9,272 nucleotides of DNA from an uncultured Collinsella sp. (GTDB lineage Bacteria > Actinomycetota > Coriobacteriia > Coriobacteriales > Coriobacteriaceae): the NCBI GenBank assembly GCA_900552145.1, contig URYW01000070.1:1-9272 (forward strand), written 5' to 3'. This document shows, in pieces, positions 7,576 through 9,272 of the stretch. The notes below the pieces were generated by a model, which had not been told where the DNA came from, made no database searches, and was given only the letters and a program-made list of their open reading frames with translations. Position 1 is the first letter of the stretch; each line of letters starts with the position of its first letter. The position numbers were made by a program, and so were the translations under genes.

Positions 7576-7987
7576 TCAGCGCCCAGGCTCCAGAAGCTGA
7601 CGCGCTATTACGTCCAGTCGCTTGGCCCGCTCGATTTCCCTGCTGATATTTCCCAATCCCTGATTCCCTTTAAACCAAAATAGAAGAACGATTTTGTCTA
7701 CGCCTTAACATATGGCATAAATCATCTCTCGATTAACCCCGTTAACCCCTTAAGTTCATAGAGACCAATCTTAGAATCAATGCATCTTAGCTTTGAGGTC
7801 CCACTCGCAACCTTTAATCCATATTCATTGATTTTTGAAATCAGGATGATCATTTTACGGGAGGCATTTTTACGATAGTGTCTGACATCATCTTCTGAAA
7901 TTGAGAGTTGTCAGGAGAAGTCGTCAGCTCCCAAAACGGGCGGCCCTTGGGGTCTTTATATTCGACAAGTTCATATCCTTCTGCCAA
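7576..7987 (-). pseudogene. Decayed HigB / Gp49-like toxin gene
   Basis: Reading across frames gives pieces of a roughly 120-residue RelE-superfamily toxin. Piece 1 begins at a TTG (7987) with GGGAGG upstream and reads A-E-G-Y-E-L-V-E-Y-K-D-P-K-G-R-P-F-W-E, ending at a TGA at 7852-7850. Piece 2, in another frame from about 7892, contains I-S-K-I-N-E-Y-G-L-K-V and K-I-G-L-Y-E-L-K and stops at 7724-7722. Piece 3, in the third frame, reads R-M-I-Y-A-I-C, a TAA (7707-7705), then G-V-D-K-I-V-L-L-F-W-F-K and S-R-E-I-E-R-A-K-R-L, ending at TGA 7578-7576. These match the family's order: Y-x-V-x-Y-x-D-x-x-G-x-x-P start, G-L-Y-E-L-R strand, K-I-V-L-L strand, and the E-I-E-R-A-K-R C-terminal helix. At least two frameshifts and one stop are needed, so no active toxin is expected. 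Confidence 0.8.
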
Positions 7988-8004
7988 AGGCCACCTCCCA
8001 TTTC

Positions 8005-8038
8005 TAGATACACTTAACTTAGAAGTTAAGTGTATCTA
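8005..8038. promoter_or_regulatory. Perfect 34-bp palindrome, probable HigA operator
   Basis: The arm TAGATACACTTAACTT (8005-8020) is followed after AG by its exact reverse complement (8023-8038): 16-bp arms without a mismatch. It ends 17 nt before the toxin remnant's TTG start, just upstream of its ribosome binding site, where antitoxins of HigBA modules bind to repress their own operon. Perfect preservation beside a decayed toxin suggests the site is still under selection or that the decay is recent. It is not followed by a T-run, so a terminator is unlikely. Confidence 0.75.
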
Positions 8039-8040
8039 TT

Positions 8041-8069
8041 AAAATACAAATAACAAGGTATAAGGTAAA
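8041..8069 (-). promoter_or_regulatory. Candidate promoter of the higBA module
   Basis: On the minus strand TTTACC (8069-8064) and TATTTT (8046-8041) are separated by 17 nt, directly abutting the 34-bp palindrome. Transcription would start inside the palindrome, so binding there would block it, as expected for autoregulation. The hexamers are only moderate matches to the consensus, and other pairs in this AT-rich stretch are possible. Confidence 0.35.
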
Positions 8070-8117
8070 TTCCGCAGCCCCAAATCGATAAACAACCCAA
8101 CCAAGCTGGTGCCCAAT

Positions 8118-8383
8118 CCGGAAGTATGACGCAAATTCTTGACATGCTGACCACACTGAGTAGCGACAACGTTTCTACCTGCGGGTTCTTTTCATGAAAA
8201 GGGCGATGTGCTCAAGGGTTCCGAAATTTGCCGCATACTTCCGGCGAACGATTCCGGAAGTGCGGAGTAAAACCGAGATCTGGGAACCAGACCCCGATTT
8301 CACCCTTCCGCAACCTGCGGTTTTGTTGCCGAAATTCGGTTTATGCTCGGAGGTTTCCAATTTTACCCCGCACTTCCGAAATA
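8118..8383. repeat. Cluster of imperfect inverted repeats with a CCGGAAGT core
   Basis: Two tandem dyads are visible. Arms 8118-8137 and 8225-8244 are reverse complements at 18 of 20 positions, and arms 8251-8272 and 8361-8382 at 20 of 22. The inner arms also pair with each other: ACTTCCGG (8237-8244) and CCGGAAGT (8254-8261), 9 nt apart. The second dyad encloses a hairpin CCGCA-ACC-TGCGG (8308-8320) followed by TTTT, and a palindrome CCGAA-A-TTCGG (8329-8339). The first encloses a 14-bp palindrome CTTTTCATGAAAAG (8188-8201). Open frames of about 120 codons exist on both strands here (minus 8175-8555, plus 8194-8550), but they mirror each other, lack family likeness and follow the dyads. I therefore treat the region as a noncoding, probably multicopy or structured element. 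I have a faint memory of similar translated sequence in Collinsella genomes. Confidence 0.6.
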
Positions 8384-8455
8384 ACGACTCCGCATCGAGG
8401 TTTCCAGCAACAAAGGCGGCATCCGCAACAACATCCAGTAGCCGCGGAAACGTCA

Positions 8456-8489
8456 AAGGGCCGTTGCCGGAAACCGAACAACGACCCTT
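8456..8489. repeat. Additional stem-loop next to the repeat cluster
   Basis: AAGGGCCGTTG (8456-8466) and CAACGACCCTT (8479-8489) are reverse complements at 10 of 11 positions around a 12-nt loop containing GCCGGAAACCG. A wider GGCGGC (8415-8420) and GCCGCC (8497-8502) pair encloses it. With the preceding dyads this makes 8118-8502 densely self-complementary. Its role is unknown. Confidence 0.45.
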
Positions 8490-8627
8490 CTTTGTCGCCG
8501 CCTCACGTAGAGTCCACGGCGACTGTATCACTGAGGACATCTTACAGTAAGTCAATCAACCCAACAGGGAGATAATCAGGAACGATCAGAAATGCAGCCG
8601 TTCGCCCCAATTTCCATCTAACTAAAA

Positions 8628-8663
8628 CTAGGGGATGCCCTCCGTTAGGAAGGAACCCCCTAG
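8628..8663 (-). terminator. Terminator-like hairpin on the minus strand
   Basis: CTAGGGG (8628-8634) and CCCCTAG (8657-8663) form a perfect 7-bp outer stem, with a partly paired interior around GTTA. On the minus strand the stem is followed by TTTTAGTT, so it could end a transcript coming from the right. The T-run is interrupted and the loop is large (22 nt), so it is at best a weak intrinsic terminator. It could instead be the end of a decayed mobile element. Confidence 0.35.
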
Positions 8664-9185
8664 CAAAACAATGGCCTATGGCAGACCTTCGTTTTTCATT
8701 TAGGACATCATAGCGCAGCATCACTATTTCGAAGAGTGGTTGGACACAAATTGATTGAGAACATTAATCGCCGCAAGCCCGCCTACAAGAGAACAGGCAA
8801 CGGTTGTTCTATCCAAGCAGCCCAATATGATGACGTCGGCTATCAACGTAAGATTAAGAAGTATCGTTCCATATTGCGCTCAGGGAATCTGCTCGGCATC
8901 AACCTTATTCATGACGTCAAGTCGAGCCGACTCTGCCCTCTACTTCGAGGTCTTTACCTTTAAAGACTTCTCCGAGATGATTCTCGCCGCCATCACGGTG
9001 ACCATCTTGTTCGAGCTCCTCGTCGAGCGAGCCCTCGCCTCGGAAACCTTCTTGCTCATCTCCAGACCCGGCCATGACGGAAACGTTCTTAACATTTAAG
9101 CCATCATGCATACCACCTTCTTTATCAGGCGGGCAACGGTATTAACGGATTTGTTTATTGAGATTTGCCATACCGATTCTACTAG

Positions 9186-9272
9186 TCAAGCATCTAAAGG
9201 CATCCAATTCAAGATCGCGTCGAAAATGTTGGTGTAAGGGTGACGCCCTAGCGCCCGTTTAACGAAGAACGG
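9186..9272 (-). CDS. Possible C-terminus of an unidentified minus-strand protein (enters from right edge)
   Basis: A frame open from the window edge encodes 28 residues, including R-H-P-Y-T-N-I-F-D-A-I-L-N-W-M-P, and ends at TGA 9188-9186. The amphipathic composition looks protein-like, but the length is too short to identify a family, and a frame of this size can be open by chance. The gene body, if any, lies outside the window. Confidence 0.22.
   Translation of the reverse strand, partial: PFFVKRALGRHPYTNIFDAILNWMPLDA

Larger units (their letters stand above)
8384..9185. other. Stretch without a confident gene
   Basis: Apart from the stem-loops listed separately, I find no gene with family likeness. 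A plus-strand frame ending at 9099 reads, from about 8905, like a short hydrophobic protein (M-I-L-A-A-I-T-V-T-I-L-F-E-L-L-V) with GC-rich third positions. The opposite strand holds equally open frames over the same bases, and no ribosome binding site marks a start, so neither can be chosen. A minus-strand 60-codon frame (8542-8724) runs straight through the hairpin at 8628-8663. The whole stretch looks like decayed genes or intergenic DNA. Confidence 0.4.

Noticed and set aside
8175..8555. Minus-strand frame of 126 codons as a protein-coding gene
   Set aside because: An equally long frame exists on the opposite strand, no ribosome binding site or family likeness is seen, and the sequence is dominated by inverted repeats.
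8755..9099. Plus-strand frame of 114 codons with a hydrophobic stretch
   Set aside because: GC-rich third positions are suggestive in its second half, but the first half is not coding-like, no ribosome binding site precedes it and the opposite strand is similarly open; kept only as a note on the gene-free stretch.
7543..9272. tRNA genes, CRISPR repeats or insertion-sequence transposase
   Set aside because: No T-loop-like GGTTCGA sequence, no regularly spaced direct repeats, and no recognisable transposase motif were found in this part.

Overview
The window most resembles the chromosome of a high-GC Gram-positive gut actinobacterium of the Coriobacteriia, with Collinsella as my best guess. 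That guess rests on the GC-rich codon use of the large genes and on a remembered likeness of the right-hand repeat to Collinsella intergenic DNA. It is not proven here. All convincing genes lie on the minus strand, so the window is best read from right to left.

Positions 1-7001 hold a Gram-positive-type pel exopolysaccharide operon in the order pelD, pelE, pelA-like deacetylase (DUF2194), pelF, pelG. pelG runs off the left edge. The genes are joined by 4-nt stop/start overlaps, or by a 3-nt gap before pelG, so they look like one translationally coupled transcript. By homology, PelF polymerises an N-acetylhexosamine polymer from UDP-sugar, PelG and the PelD/PelE membrane complex export it, and the DUF2194 protein deacetylates it outside the membrane. 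PelD carries a degenerate GGDEF domain that keeps an RxxD I-site, so c-di-GMP is the likely on-switch. This PelD is unusual in having about 270 extra N-terminal residues that look like an SDR/epimerase fold lacking its usual cofactor and catalytic signatures.

Positions 7002-7155 are the pel leader. They contain a candidate promoter with a short palindrome over its core and a strong ribosome binding site.

Positions 7156-8069 hold the remains of a HigBA-type toxin-antitoxin module. There is an intact XRE-family antitoxin (HigA-like), a frameshifted toxin remnant of the Gp49/HigB type upstream of it, and a perfect 34-bp palindrome that is almost certainly the module's operator. The surviving regulator sits directly upstream of the pel operon with no clear terminator between them.

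Positions 8070-9272 contain no confident gene. From 8118 to about 8502 there is a cluster of imperfect inverted repeats built on the core CCGGAAGT, which looks like a dispersed or structured intergenic element. A terminator-like hairpin lies at 8628-8663. A short open frame enters from the right edge and may be the end of another minus-strand gene.
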